From positions 22 to 41,735 of IMG/VR virus record IMGVR_UViG_3300001349_000030: a stretch of 41,714 nucleotides of DNA. One strand, 5' to 3'. The stretch is from a virus. Position 1 is the stretch's first letter; every line of letters begins with the position of its first letter. Positions 1-6,880 of the stretch are shown one piece after another. Under the pieces are notes generated by a model. It had not been told where the DNA came from. It worked only from the letters and a program-made list of their open reading frames with translations, and ran no database searches. The translations under genes were made by a program, and so were the position numbers.

Positions 1-54
1 GTAGAGGCTCCTGTAGCTGTGGAAGCTCCTGTAGCTGTGGAAGCTCCTGTAGTT
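1..54 (+). repeat. 18-bp tandem repeat, three copies, in coding sequence
   Basis: Three nearly identical 18-bp units (GTGGAAGCTCCTGTAGCT type) are in frame and encode VEAPVA. Unit 1 has GAG for GAA, and unit 3 ends in GTT instead of GCT. More copies may lie upstream of the window. Confidence 0.85.
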
Positions 55-168
55 AAGGCCGCACCAAAGGTCTTAAAAAAGAGCAAATATAAAAAATCAG
101 CAACTCAAGCTGTTAAGTCAGTAGCTAAGGAAACTGCTAAAGTCAAATCAGAGACTTCAAAAAAATAG
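1..168 (+). CDS. C-terminal part of an Ala/Pro/Lys-rich protein (5' truncated)
   Basis: The reading frame is open from the first base to a TAG at 166-168, giving 55 residues. The first 18 residues are three copies of a VEAPVA-type hexapeptide. The remainder is a basic Lys/Ala/Ser tail (KKSKYKKS, then several K-x-A/S-x-K steps) with no aromatic core, resembling the disordered tails of histone-H1-like or nucleoid-binding proteins. Its globular part lies outside the window, so no function can be assigned. A strong terminator follows at 198-229. It converges with the minus-strand gene, whose stop is only 8 nt away. Confidence 0.7.
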   Translation, partial: VEAPVAVEAPVAVEAPVVKAAPKVLKKSKYKKSATQAVKSVAKETAKVKSETSKK

Positions 169-176
169 AGAAACTA

Positions 177-410
177 CTATAGTATTTCTTTGTTAAGGAT
201 CTTCTCCAGCTTGGAGAGGATCTTTTTTTCTACCTGACATATACGCATTCTAGTTACGCCAAAAATATCACCTATCTCTTGTAATGTTTTTGAGCCGTTT
301 GCAGATTCAGATATTACACATTTATTTTCACATTTTTCGTTCCAAAATCTACATTCAGTTTTTTTACAATTTGTTTTCTTTGTTTTGTTCTCTATGTAAC
401 ACGTATTCAT
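177..410 (-). CDS. Small sigma-70 region 4-like HTH protein with Cys-rich N-terminus
   Basis: This 77-residue protein is the only minus-strand gene in the window. Residues 41-73 (TLQEIGDIFGVTRMRICQVE and the following LSKLEK helix) match the helix-turn-helix of sigma-70 region 4 closely, where the family pattern is TLEEIGxxxGVTRERIRQIE followed by a Leu/Lys helix. The N-terminal half has five cysteines (4, 15, 20, 27, 31) and an ECRFW motif, suggesting a small metal-binding element. Region 2 is absent, so it is not a complete sigma factor; it may bind DNA or the RNA polymerase beta flap as a regulator. Start chosen: ATG at 410, with only a weak AAGAG upstream. An activator or anti-sigma-like role is equally possible. 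Confidence 0.8.
   Translation of the reverse strand: MNTCYIENKTKKTNCKKTECRFWNEKCENKCVISESANGSKTLQEIGDIFGVTRMRICQVEKKILSKLEKILNKEIL
198..229 (+). terminator. Rho-independent terminator inside the 3' end of the opposing gene
   Basis: The 10-bp stem (198-207 with 213-222, including one G-T pair) has a 5-nt loop AGCTT and is followed directly by seven T residues (223-229). It would stop + strand transcripts from the gene ending at 168. The hairpin lies entirely in the coding sequence of the minus-strand sigma-like gene (177-410), over its last helix. Confidence 0.85.
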
Positions 411-437
411 TTATATTTTTACTCTTTATGATTGAGG

Positions 438-457
438 ATTTATAGTTTAATATAAAT
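438..457. promoter_or_regulatory. Divergent TATAAAT boxes between the sigma-like gene and phoH
   Basis: The + strand reads TATAAAT at 451-457, upstream of phoH, and the minus strand reads TATAAAT at 444-438, upstream of the sigma-like gene. T4-type late promoters consist mainly of TATAAATA at -10, and a gp55-like factor is encoded in this window. No convincing -35 was seen. The sequence is very AT-rich, so chance occurrence is a real risk. Confidence 0.35.
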
Positions 458-497
458 TATTATTTTTAATTGTTCACAATGAAAAGGATTCTTAATA

Positions 498-1802
498 ATG
501 AAAAAGCAAAAAACTTTTATACTCGACACGTCAGTGCTTCTTTACGATTGCCACTCTATTCATACTTTAAGTGGTCATAAGGTCATTATACCTATTGTTG
601 TTCTAGATGAACTGGATAGGTTTAAGGACAAGCAGTCATTAATCGGAGAGAACGCCAGGTACATAAACAGATACCTTGATGGTCTAAGATCAAAAGGAAA
701 TATCAACAAAGGTGTTGAGATAGAAAATGGTCAAACAATTAGAGTTGAACTAAATTGTTATGATGATAAAATTCCAGATGGTCTTGAGATCGATTATGGA
801 GACAATAAAATACTTGGTGTTGCTAAGTACATACAAGAAAATGAAGACAAAGATGTAATAGTTATCACTAAAGACATAAACTTTAGAGTCAAGTGTGACG
901 CTATAGGAATTTCTGCTGAAGACTATTACAGAGATAGAATTGTAAAAGAGTCTAGTGAGTTTTTTACAGGTCAAGTTTTGCTTAACGATTTTGACCCTGC
1001 AATTATAGATGAGTTCTATTCTGACGGTTTTGTTGAAGCAGACGAGTTTGATTACAAATTTATACCTAATGAATTTGTTGTCTTACAGACTAGCTCATCA
1101 AGACAATCTTGCATATGTAGATATGATCACAAAAAAGACAGACTAGTAAAAGTAGAAGAATTTCTAAATAGAACAATTGATGTAAGTGCAAGGAATAAAG
1201 AACAAAAATTTGCACTTGATCTACTAACAAGAGATGACGTGCCCTTAGTAACTCTGTCAGGGCTAGCAGGTTCAGGTAAAACATTCCTAACTCTTATGGC
1301 AGGACTGTCTGGGATTAACGATAAAAAATATGAAAGAATTGTTATTACGAGGTCGATTCAACCAGTAGGTAAAGAGATTGGATTCTTGCCTGGTGATATT
1401 AACGAGAAAATGGATCCTTGGCTTGCACCTATTGTTGATAACTTTAGACAGGCATTTAATGATTTATCTTATTTTGAAATGATGAGAAAGAAAGGGCAAT
1501 TTGAAGTAGCTCCTCTTTCTTATATTCGTGGGCGTACATTTGCAAATACTTTTTTCATTGTTGATGAGGCTCAAAACCTAACTGTTCATGAACTTAAGAC
1601 CATTGTAACAAGAATAGGTGAAGGATCAAAAATCATTCTTCTTGGTGACCTTGAGCAGATAGACACACCTTACATAGATACATTGTCTAATGGGCTTACC
1701 GTCTTTATCGAAAAAATGAAATCATCACATCTTTCAGGACACATTACATTACAAAAAGGTGAAAGATCAGAACTTGCCACTGCTATATCAAAAATGATTT
1801 GA
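498..1802 (+). CDS. phoH: PIN-PhoH family RNA-associated ATPase/nuclease
   Basis: The 434-residue protein fuses an N-terminal PIN domain to a C-terminal PhoH P-loop ATPase, like bacterial PhoH2/YlaK proteins. PIN acidic residues are visible at D10 (LDTS), E38 (LDEL) and D126 (TKDIN). The ATPase has Walker A GLAGSGKT at 255-262 and Walker B FFIVDEAQN with D356/E357, followed by an ILLGDLEQID sensor region. Known PIN-PhoH proteins combine RNase and RNA helicase activity; the role of PhoH in phages is unsettled. The ATG at 498 is preceded by AAGGA. The gene stands between the divergent control region and the tail-fibre cluster. Confidence 0.93.
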   Translation: MKKQKTFILDTSVLLYDCHSIHTLSGHKVIIPIVVLDELDRFKDKQSLIGENARYINRYLDGLRSKGNINKGVEIENGQTIRVELNCYDDKIPDGLEIDYGDNKILGVAKYIQENEDKDVIVITKDINFRVKCDAIGISAEDYYRDRIVKESSEFFTGQVLLNDFDPAIIDEFYSDGFVEADEFDYKFIPNEFVVLQTSSSRQSCICRYDHKKDRLVKVEEFLNRTIDVSARNKEQKFALDLLTRDDVPLVTLSGLAGSGKTFLTLMAGLSGINDKKYERIVITRSIQPVGKEIGFLPGDINEKMDPWLAPIVDNFRQAFNDLSYFEMMRKKGQFEVAPLSYIRGRTFANTFFIVDEAQNLTVHELKTIVTRIGEGSKIILLGDLEQIDTPYIDTLSNGLTVFIEKMKSSHLSGHITLQKGERSELATAISKMI

Positions 1803-1818
1803 AAAGTAAAATAATTTC

Positions 1819-1843
1819 GTAATATTTATATTTAATACTAAAC
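1819..1843 (+). promoter_or_regulatory. Recurrent GTAATATTTATA element, copy 1
   Basis: GTAATATTTATA at 1819-1830 continues as tTTAaTAcTAAaC. The same 12-mer, with a matching continuation, occurs upstream of the gene at 39769. Here it ends 24 nt before the ATG at 1854, in a 51-bp intergenic gap. It could be a promoter core. Its reverse complement reads TATAAATATTAC, which resembles a T4 late box in the wrong orientation, so the direction is uncertain. Confidence 0.4.
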
Positions 1844-1853
1844 GGGATTCTTA

Positions 1854-2174
1854 ATGGGTGCAACTAAATCAAAAAAGATAAATAAAAACGTATTTAAAAA
1901 AGTGTATCCATACGTTAGAAGAAGACCTGTATATACAAGCGAACTCGACAAAGAAACTATAATAGAGACAGGTAGAGTATACTTTGACGCAACTGCATCA
2001 GTAACATACTCTTTTGTTGAGACATTTACAGCAATACCTATGATTACTGCAGTTGCAGAAGTAGAAGATTTAAACGTATTTGTTACTCTTATTTCAACTA
2101 CAAGCGTGACAATTAATACAAGTGATACGTTTACAGGATGGGTCAACTTTCACGCTATTTACGTGTCAGAATAA
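1854..2174 (+). CDS. Small beta-rich virion protein, H-type-lectin-like (paralog 1)
   Basis: The protein has 106 residues: a basic N-terminus of about 30 residues (SKKINKNVFKK) followed by an all-beta domain. The beta domain aligns by eye with the next gene along its whole length: IIETGRVYF versus IYETGKVVF, then F/Y-T-x-IP, an STTSVTI/TTTGFTM strand, TSD, and a final hydrophobic strand. The order 'FxxxF, IPxI/V, beta, T-T-x-F/V-x-hydrophobic, final Trp/aromatic strand' is reminiscent of H-type lectin domains on phage tails. That fold is an inference and needs structure prediction. It is probably an appendage or receptor-proximal protein. Confidence 0.65.
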   Translation: MGATKSKKINKNVFKKVYPYVRRRPVYTSELDKETIIETGRVYFDATASVTYSFVETFTAIPMITAVAEVEDLNVFVTLISTTSVTINTSDTFTGWVNFHAIYVSE

Positions 2175-2407
2175 TGATTTCGATATATGAAACTGGAAAA
2201 GTAGTTTTCACGCCTAGTCAGTCGAGTGTAGCTGTAACTTTAAACGGTGAATATACAGTAATTCCTGTTGTGAGTGCTACTGTATATGATTCGAATCTCG
2301 ATATAAACATCACAATACAAGACATAACAACAACTGGATTCACAATGCTAACAAGTGATATTCCAGGATCAACAATGACTGTAAACTATATAGTTTTCGG
2401 AGAATAG
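2174..2407 (+). CDS. Small beta-rich virion protein, H-type-lectin-like (paralog 2)
   Basis: I chose the ATG at 2174, which overlaps the previous stop by one base (TAATG), giving 77 residues. An in-frame ATG at 2138 would add 12 residues copied from another frame of the upstream gene and has no correctly spaced ribosome site. The product is almost exactly the beta domain of the preceding protein without its basic N-terminus, with the same order of strands. This looks like tandem duplication and divergence, with translational coupling. A role in the same appendage complex is inferred. Confidence 0.65.
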   Translation: MISIYETGKVVFTPSQSSVAVTLNGEYTVIPVVSATVYDSNLDINITIQDITTTGFTMLTSDIPGSTMTVNYIVFGE

Positions 2408-2410
2408 AAA

Positions 2411-3898
2411 ATGGCAAAAGATTTTAAAGCTGGACAAATTAAATCATCAAAAATTATTAGTAAAACTGATAGTCCTCTTTTTGTTTATTCATCTAAGCTT
2501 GCCGGCGTAGCCGATGATGGTGTGAATACAATTGTTACTACTGATATAGGGACAGATGTATCTGTATATTTTCATGGTGAGGCGAGCGGTGACTATGCAA
2601 CAGGAAACGGTTCAACTCTATTTAATGGCGACGTAATCGTTTCTGGTTCATTAAAGGATGGAACAGGAACAGCCTTTAGTACAAGCGCCTCAGTAGGAGC
2701 AGCTGGTCTTGTTCAACTAAGTGCAACAGCAGGAGCATTTGCTTCAGCAGACGATCTAAAATATAGTTCTGGAATGGTGAGCTTGAGAACTACCGCTCAT
2801 GCTTTTGATTCTAAGCTTCATGTAGAGTCCAATATAGCGGATTCTGTTCCTACTTTAACTATAACGACAACTGGTACAGCTAACGTAAATGAGTCGCTAA
2901 AAATAGTCAATGAAAGTACTACAGCTACAACCAAGATAGTAAAAATAGACTCTGCCGGAGATGAGTTATTTATACTTAAAAAAGACGGGCTCGCTAAGCT
3001 AAGTCATGCCGATCCTAATCTTTCGGTGCTCTCTACGGGAACAACTTCGCTTATCACTATAGAGAATACATTACCAGGTTTGTCAAGCACACAAATATCT
3101 CAAAACAGCGGAAACTTTAGCATTGAGAATGTAGGTGATAATAAAATAGTAGAAATGATTGGTACTTATGGTGGTGGTTCACCTGTAAAGTATGATGTAA
3201 TCCGCGGTTGGGTAAACGTATCTAATTTTCCCACTGTTATGATTCTAACTAATCCAGTAGTGCCTGCAATGTCTAAAGCTTATGATGCATCAGCCTCTAA
3301 TGATATTAATTTTTATGTAGAAGGAACTGCTGCTACTTTAGGCACTTCAGTAAAGGCATCATCGTGGTTTGGTGGCGATGTAAAAGTAGAGGGTTGTGTA
3401 GCAAGAGGTAGCATATCACAATTCTATATAAACGCAAATCAGAATTACAATGAGACAGTAGGCGCTGGAGCTGGTTCAACGACTACTAATAATAGTGTAG
3501 TGTGGAATGCAAATATAATAGCTGATCCTCTTTTTTATACTCAGTCTGGAAAAGACATCACTATACTGAAGACAGGACTTTATAAGATAACTTATACTAT
3601 AAACAGTAGTCAAGTACAACCCGCCGGTGGTAGAATAAATTATCATACAAAAATAATACTAAATCCAGGAGGTGGATCTTCTATTTTACCATGTTCAGCA
3701 GCATATAGCTATGGTAGGGGCGACGGTTCAGCACAAACAACTTATTTGTCCACAAACACTATGACAACAGTTGCTAGTTTTACTGCTAATGACATCATTA
3801 ACTTAGATATAAATCATGTTGCTGGAGCCACATCTACTACAATAGAATTTAATATGCTGGCTAATCAAACTTGGATATTATTAGAAAGAGTAGGATAG
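2411..3898 (+). CDS. Tail-fibre/adsorption protein with C1q/TNF-like C-terminal domain
   Basis: The protein has 495 residues, is rich in Ser/Thr/Gly/Ala, lacks a signal peptide and has repetitive fibre-like stretches. The N-terminal region contains FNGDVIVSGSL, a pattern common in trimeric phage fibres. A YGGGSPVK motif near residue 255 recurs in the S74 fibre at 26558. From about residue 362 to the end the sequence has the C1q/TNF jelly-roll pattern: DPLFYTQSGKDITILKTGLYKITYTI, here split as an initial strand, TGLYKI, and a terminal WILLERV strand. Such tips act as trimeric receptor-binding heads. The start has GGAG upstream. The gene ends the appendage cluster. Confidence 0.75.
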   Translation: MAKDFKAGQIKSSKIISKTDSPLFVYSSKLAGVADDGVNTIVTTDIGTDVSVYFHGEASGDYATGNGSTLFNGDVIVSGSLKDGTGTAFSTSASVGAAGLVQLSATAGAFASADDLKYSSGMVSLRTTAHAFDSKLHVESNIADSVPTLTITTTGTANVNESLKIVNESTTATTKIVKIDSAGDELFILKKDGLAKLSHADPNLSVLSTGTTSLITIENTLPGLSSTQISQNSGNFSIENVGDNKIVEMIGTYGGGSPVKYDVIRGWVNVSNFPTVMILTNPVVPAMSKAYDASASNDINFYVEGTAATLGTSVKASSWFGGDVKVEGCVARGSISQFYINANQNYNETVGAGAGSTTTNNSVVWNANIIADPLFYTQSGKDITILKTGLYKITYTINSSQVQPAGGRINYHTKIILNPGGGSSILPCSAAYSYGRGDGSAQTTYLSTNTMTTVASFTANDIINLDINHVAGATSTTIEFNMLANQTWILLERVG

Positions 3899-3946
3899 CC
3901 CCATCAAGCTTTAGATTTAGCTTAGCCCGCCCAACCTATCCCTTTT
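3893..3946 (+). terminator. Possible composite terminator after the fibre gene
   Basis: GGATAG (3893-3898, ending on the stop codon) can pair with CTATCC (3936-3941). An inner AAGCT/AGCTT stem sits between them, and TTTT follows at 3943-3946. The stem is discontinuous, so this is weaker than the hairpin at 198-229. Confidence 0.35.
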
Positions 3947-4067
3947 ATTATATCAGTGATACTCGTATTGTTTATTAAAAAATGTAATTGTTCGTTACAC
4001 TCACAAACATAAAAAATATTAATACAATAAATCAGTATACAGTATTATCTGTAAGAGGTGATCTGTA
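3899..4067 (+). promoter_or_regulatory. Longest intergenic gap (169 bp): palindrome, -10-like box and strong SD
   Basis: This is the largest non-coding stretch in the window. It holds a palindrome TATCA-G-TGATA at 3951-3961 (operator-like), AATATTAATAC at 4015-4025 (loosely like the recurrent AATATT motif), and a -10-like TATTAT at 4043-4048 without a good -35. It also holds AGAGGTGATC at 4054-4063, an unusually complete complement to the 16S rRNA 3' end, placed correctly for the ATG at 4068. Expression of the glycosyltransferase block probably begins here. Confidence 0.5.
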
Positions 4068-5945
4068 ATGAACAGTCCATTTGACTCTCTGACTATAAAT
4101 GACAATACTGAAATTGTTTTAGTATCTGACTTATTCTCTTCCGATATTAATGGTGGAGCTGAACTAACTACTGAAGCTATATTCGAAAATACTGAATATA
4201 ATGTACAAAGAGTTTATTCTAAAGACGTTACTATTGAGTTGTTAGAACAAGGATATAAGAAGTTTTGGATCTTTACTAATTTTGCCTCTATTAATCTCGA
4301 TTTATTGCCCTCTATTATTGCTAATCTAAAGTATTCAGTCATAGAATATGATTATAAATTTTGCAAATATAGATCAGTAGAGAGACATAATCATATTGAA
4401 GATAGAGACTGTAGCTGTGCTAATGAAAAACATGGACAGTTAATTTCTACTTTTTATTATGCTGCAAAATCATTATGGTTCATGTCAGAAGGACAAAGAA
4501 AAATATATGAATCTAATTTCACTTTCTTGAAAGATGCAAATAGTTTTATTCTATCATCTGTTTTTTCATCTTCATTTTTTGACAAAATAAAAGAGCTAAC
4601 AAAGAACAAAAAGAACAACAAATATGTTGTTTTAGATTCACAAAGTTGGATAAAGAATACAAAGGCTTCTACTGATTGGTGTGTCGAAAACAAAAAAGAT
4701 TATAAACTACTTTCAGGTCTTACACATGATGAATTTTTACAAGAACTTTCAGTATCAAGAGGGATATCTTATTTTCCGTCAGGTAATGACACATGTCCAC
4801 GAATAATAATTGAAGCAAAACTATTAGGTTGTGATATTCAAACAAATGAAAACTCACAACACATAAATGAAAAATGGTTTACTGGATCAAATGAAGATAC
4901 TATTGATTATCTTAAGTCAAGACAAAATTTCTTCTGGAGTGAAATAGAAAACAATATAAAGAAGCAGACTATATCCGGATATACAACTACATATAACTGT
5001 ATTGATCAAGGTTATCCATTTGAGGCGTCTATAGTGTCCATGGCTTCATTCTGTGACCAAGTAGTTGTAGTTGACGGTGGTTCCAAGGACGGAACATTAG
5101 AAAGGTTACAGTCATTGTCTGAGGCCCACGAATCAATAAACGTGTATGTGGTACCAAGGGACTGGAGTGACATTAGATTCGCACTGTTCGATGGACAACA
5201 GAAAGCTGAAGCCAGAAAACTATGCACATCAGATTTTTGCTGGCAACAAGATGCAGATGAAATTGTTCATGAGGAAGACGGACAAAAAATAATAAACCTT
5301 ATAGAAAGTTTTCCAAACACTATGGACTTAATAGCTTTACCGGTTGTTGAATATTGGGGAGGAAAAGAAAAAGTTAGAATAGATGTCAACCCATGGAAAT
5401 GGAGACTAAGCAAGAATAAAAACTACATAACACATGGGATACCATCACATTTAAGAGTCTATGATGAAGATGGAAAAATGTTTTCAAAACAAGGTTCAGA
5501 TGGATGTGATTACATACGAAATGACAATGGTCAACCAATACCTTGCGGTAATTTCTATAATCAAGAATTGCACACTCTAAGAATTGATGCTCTTAAAGGG
5601 AGCAAAACTGCATTAACATCATATCAAAATGCTATGGAAAGAATCGTTAATGAATACCCAGGCGTATTTCATTATTCTTGGTTTAACCTTGAAAGAAAAA
5701 TAAAGACTTACAAGGGTTATTGGTCTAGACACTGGCAGAGCATGTATAATATATCTCAAAATGACACTAGTGAAAATAATATGTTCTTTGACAAACCGTG
5801 GTCTGAAGTAAGTGATGATGAAATAAAGCATCTTGCCGAAGAATTAAAAAATAAAACAGGAGGATGGATATTCCACAAAAAAATAGATTTTACAACCCCT
5901 ACACCTTCAATAAAAATATGTAAATCACCAGACTCTATAGTATAA
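4068..5945 (+). CDS. Two-domain glycosyltransferase: GT-B-like N-terminus plus GT2 (GT-A) domain
   Basis: The protein has 625 residues. The C-terminal half (about 305-560) is a family 2 glycosyltransferase. It opens with TYNCIDQG and SMASFCDQVVVVDGGSKDGT (nucleotide-binding D336), followed by the metal-binding DADE at 395-398. The N-terminal 300 residues look like a GT4-type fold with a glycine-rich start (SSDINGGAEL) and a late RIIIEAKLLG segment that may be the degenerate donor-site helix. A cytoplasmic enzyme transferring sugar from an activated donor is expected; the acceptor (phage DNA, virion protein or host polysaccharide) is unknown. The start is set by the strong SD. The N-terminal domain assignment is less secure than GT2. 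Confidence 0.85.
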   Translation: MNSPFDSLTINDNTEIVLVSDLFSSDINGGAELTTEAIFENTEYNVQRVYSKDVTIELLEQGYKKFWIFTNFASINLDLLPSIIANLKYSVIEYDYKFCKYRSVERHNHIEDRDCSCANEKHGQLISTFYYAAKSLWFMSEGQRKIYESNFTFLKDANSFILSSVFSSSFFDKIKELTKNKKNNKYVVLDSQSWIKNTKASTDWCVENKKDYKLLSGLTHDEFLQELSVSRGISYFPSGNDTCPRIIIEAKLLGCDIQTNENSQHINEKWFTGSNEDTIDYLKSRQNFFWSEIENNIKKQTISGYTTTYNCIDQGYPFEASIVSMASFCDQVVVVDGGSKDGTLERLQSLSEAHESINVYVVPRDWSDIRFALFDGQQKAEARKLCTSDFCWQQDADEIVHEEDGQKIINLIESFPNTMDLIALPVVEYWGGKEKVRIDVNPWKWRLSKNKNYITHGIPSHLRVYDEDGKMFSKQGSDGCDYIRNDNGQPIPCGNFYNQELHTLRIDALKGSKTALTSYQNAMERIVNEYPGVFHYSWFNLERKIKTYKGYWSRHWQSMYNISQNDTSENNMFFDKPWSEVSDDEIKHLAEELKNKTGGWIFHKKIDFTTPTPSIKICKSPDSIV

Positions 5946-5970
5946 TATATTATAAAAGGAGCTGTATCAA

Positions 5971-6819
5971 ATGAGTGAAGAACTATACGTACTACCAACT
6001 GGTAAATCACACGTCTCATTCTCTGAAATAAAAGAGTGGGCTGAATGTGGTTGGCGGCACAAGCTTGCAAGAATAGACAAGATTGATATGTTCAAGCCAT
6101 CACCTTATCTTGGTTTTGGAACTGCAGTTCACGAAGGCTGTGAAAACATGCTTGAAGGAAAAGATCTAAATAAAGAAAAACTGCTAAACGACATCAGAGA
6201 TGATTTTAAAAAGCACGGATTCGACGACCCAGCATGGGTAGACAAACAGCCAGGATGGTATAAAAAGTCTTCAAATGTCGGTGTAGAAAAATGGTGTGAA
6301 TGGGCAGAAAACATGTGGGCGGAGGTTCCCGATTATCTTGATAAAGAGTTCCCAGGTTGGGAAACAGTCAAGGCAGAGGAATATCTTTATGAACCAATCG
6401 AAGGTAAACCTGTAAAATTTAAGGGATTCGTTGATGCTATCATTAAAGTTCCAAAGAAGAGAGGAGAGGGACACGTTTACTGGATACTTGACTGGAAAAC
6501 AGCAGGAGCGTATGGTTGGCGAAGGGACAAGAAACAAGACTTTACTCTACAAGCCCAGTTAGTTTTATACAAGCATTTTTATTCAAAAAAATATGATATT
6601 GAACTCAAGGATATTCGTTGTGCCTTTATTCTTCTTAAGCGTGGCGGAAAAGTAGGAAATGTAGTTGATATCGTACCGGTCTCTGTAGGACCAAAAACAT
6701 TAGCAAAAGGCGTAAAGTTAATGAACAATATGATCTCTTCAGTCATGCGTGAATTTGCAATGAAAAATAGAAATTCATGTCAATTCTGCCCATATAAGGA
6801 TACACCACATTGTCCTTAA
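5971..6819 (+). CDS. PD-(D/E)XK nuclease, Cas4/RecB-like, with probable Fe-S cysteines
   Basis: The 282-residue protein has the core motifs of RecB/Cas4-family nucleases: GTAVHEG (H54), GFVDA (D155), LDWKTA (D174, K176) and QxxxY (Q196, Y200). A cysteine at 26 (WAECGWRHK) and a C-terminal CQFC...C set (270, 273, 281) match the split four-cysteine layout that holds a 4Fe-4S cluster in Cas4 and AddB, although the last spacing (seven residues) is longer than usual. Such phage proteins are thought to act as exonucleases in recombination or DNA end processing. AAAGGAG precedes the ATG. It sits between glycosyltransferase genes and shares no obvious pathway with them. Confidence 0.88.
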   Translation: MSEELYVLPTGKSHVSFSEIKEWAECGWRHKLARIDKIDMFKPSPYLGFGTAVHEGCENMLEGKDLNKEKLLNDIRDDFKKHGFDDPAWVDKQPGWYKKSSNVGVEKWCEWAENMWAEVPDYLDKEFPGWETVKAEEYLYEPIEGKPVKFKGFVDAIIKVPKKRGEGHVYWILDWKTAGAYGWRRDKKQDFTLQAQLVLYKHFYSKKYDIELKDIRCAFILLKRGGKVGNVVDIVPVSVGPKTLAKGVKLMNNMISSVMREFAMKNRNSCQFCPYKDTPHCP

Positions 6820-6840
6820 AAATTATTTTAAATTTTTTTT
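6818..6840 (+). terminator. AT-only hairpin with T-tract after the nuclease gene
   Basis: AAAAATT (6818-6824) pairs with AATTTTT (6831-6837) around ATTTTA, and the T run extends to 6840. All pairs are A-T, so terminator strength is doubtful. Confidence 0.3.
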
Positions 6841-6845
6841 ATTTT

Positions 6846-6854
6846 TGATATAAT
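6846..6854 (+). promoter_or_regulatory. Extended -10 promoter (TGATATAAT) before the GT4 pair
   Basis: TGA followed by a perfect TATAAT at 6849-6854 makes a consensus extended -10, 27 nt before the ATG at 6881. No clear -35 is present, and none is required for extended -10 promoters. It resembles a host sigma-70 promoter rather than a T4-type late promoter, suggesting the two GT4 genes can be transcribed early. Confidence 0.55.
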
Positions 6855-6880
6855 GTTTAAGTGATAGGTTAATATAACAA

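Noticed and set aside
1-54. CRISPR or non-coding repeat array
   Set aside because: The three 18-bp units have no spacers and are in frame with coding sequence.
1838-2146. Minus-strand open frame of 102 codons
   Set aside because: It lies fully opposite the 106-residue gene, which has a paralog downstream. The antisense frame is merely a hydrophobic mirror with no ribosome site.
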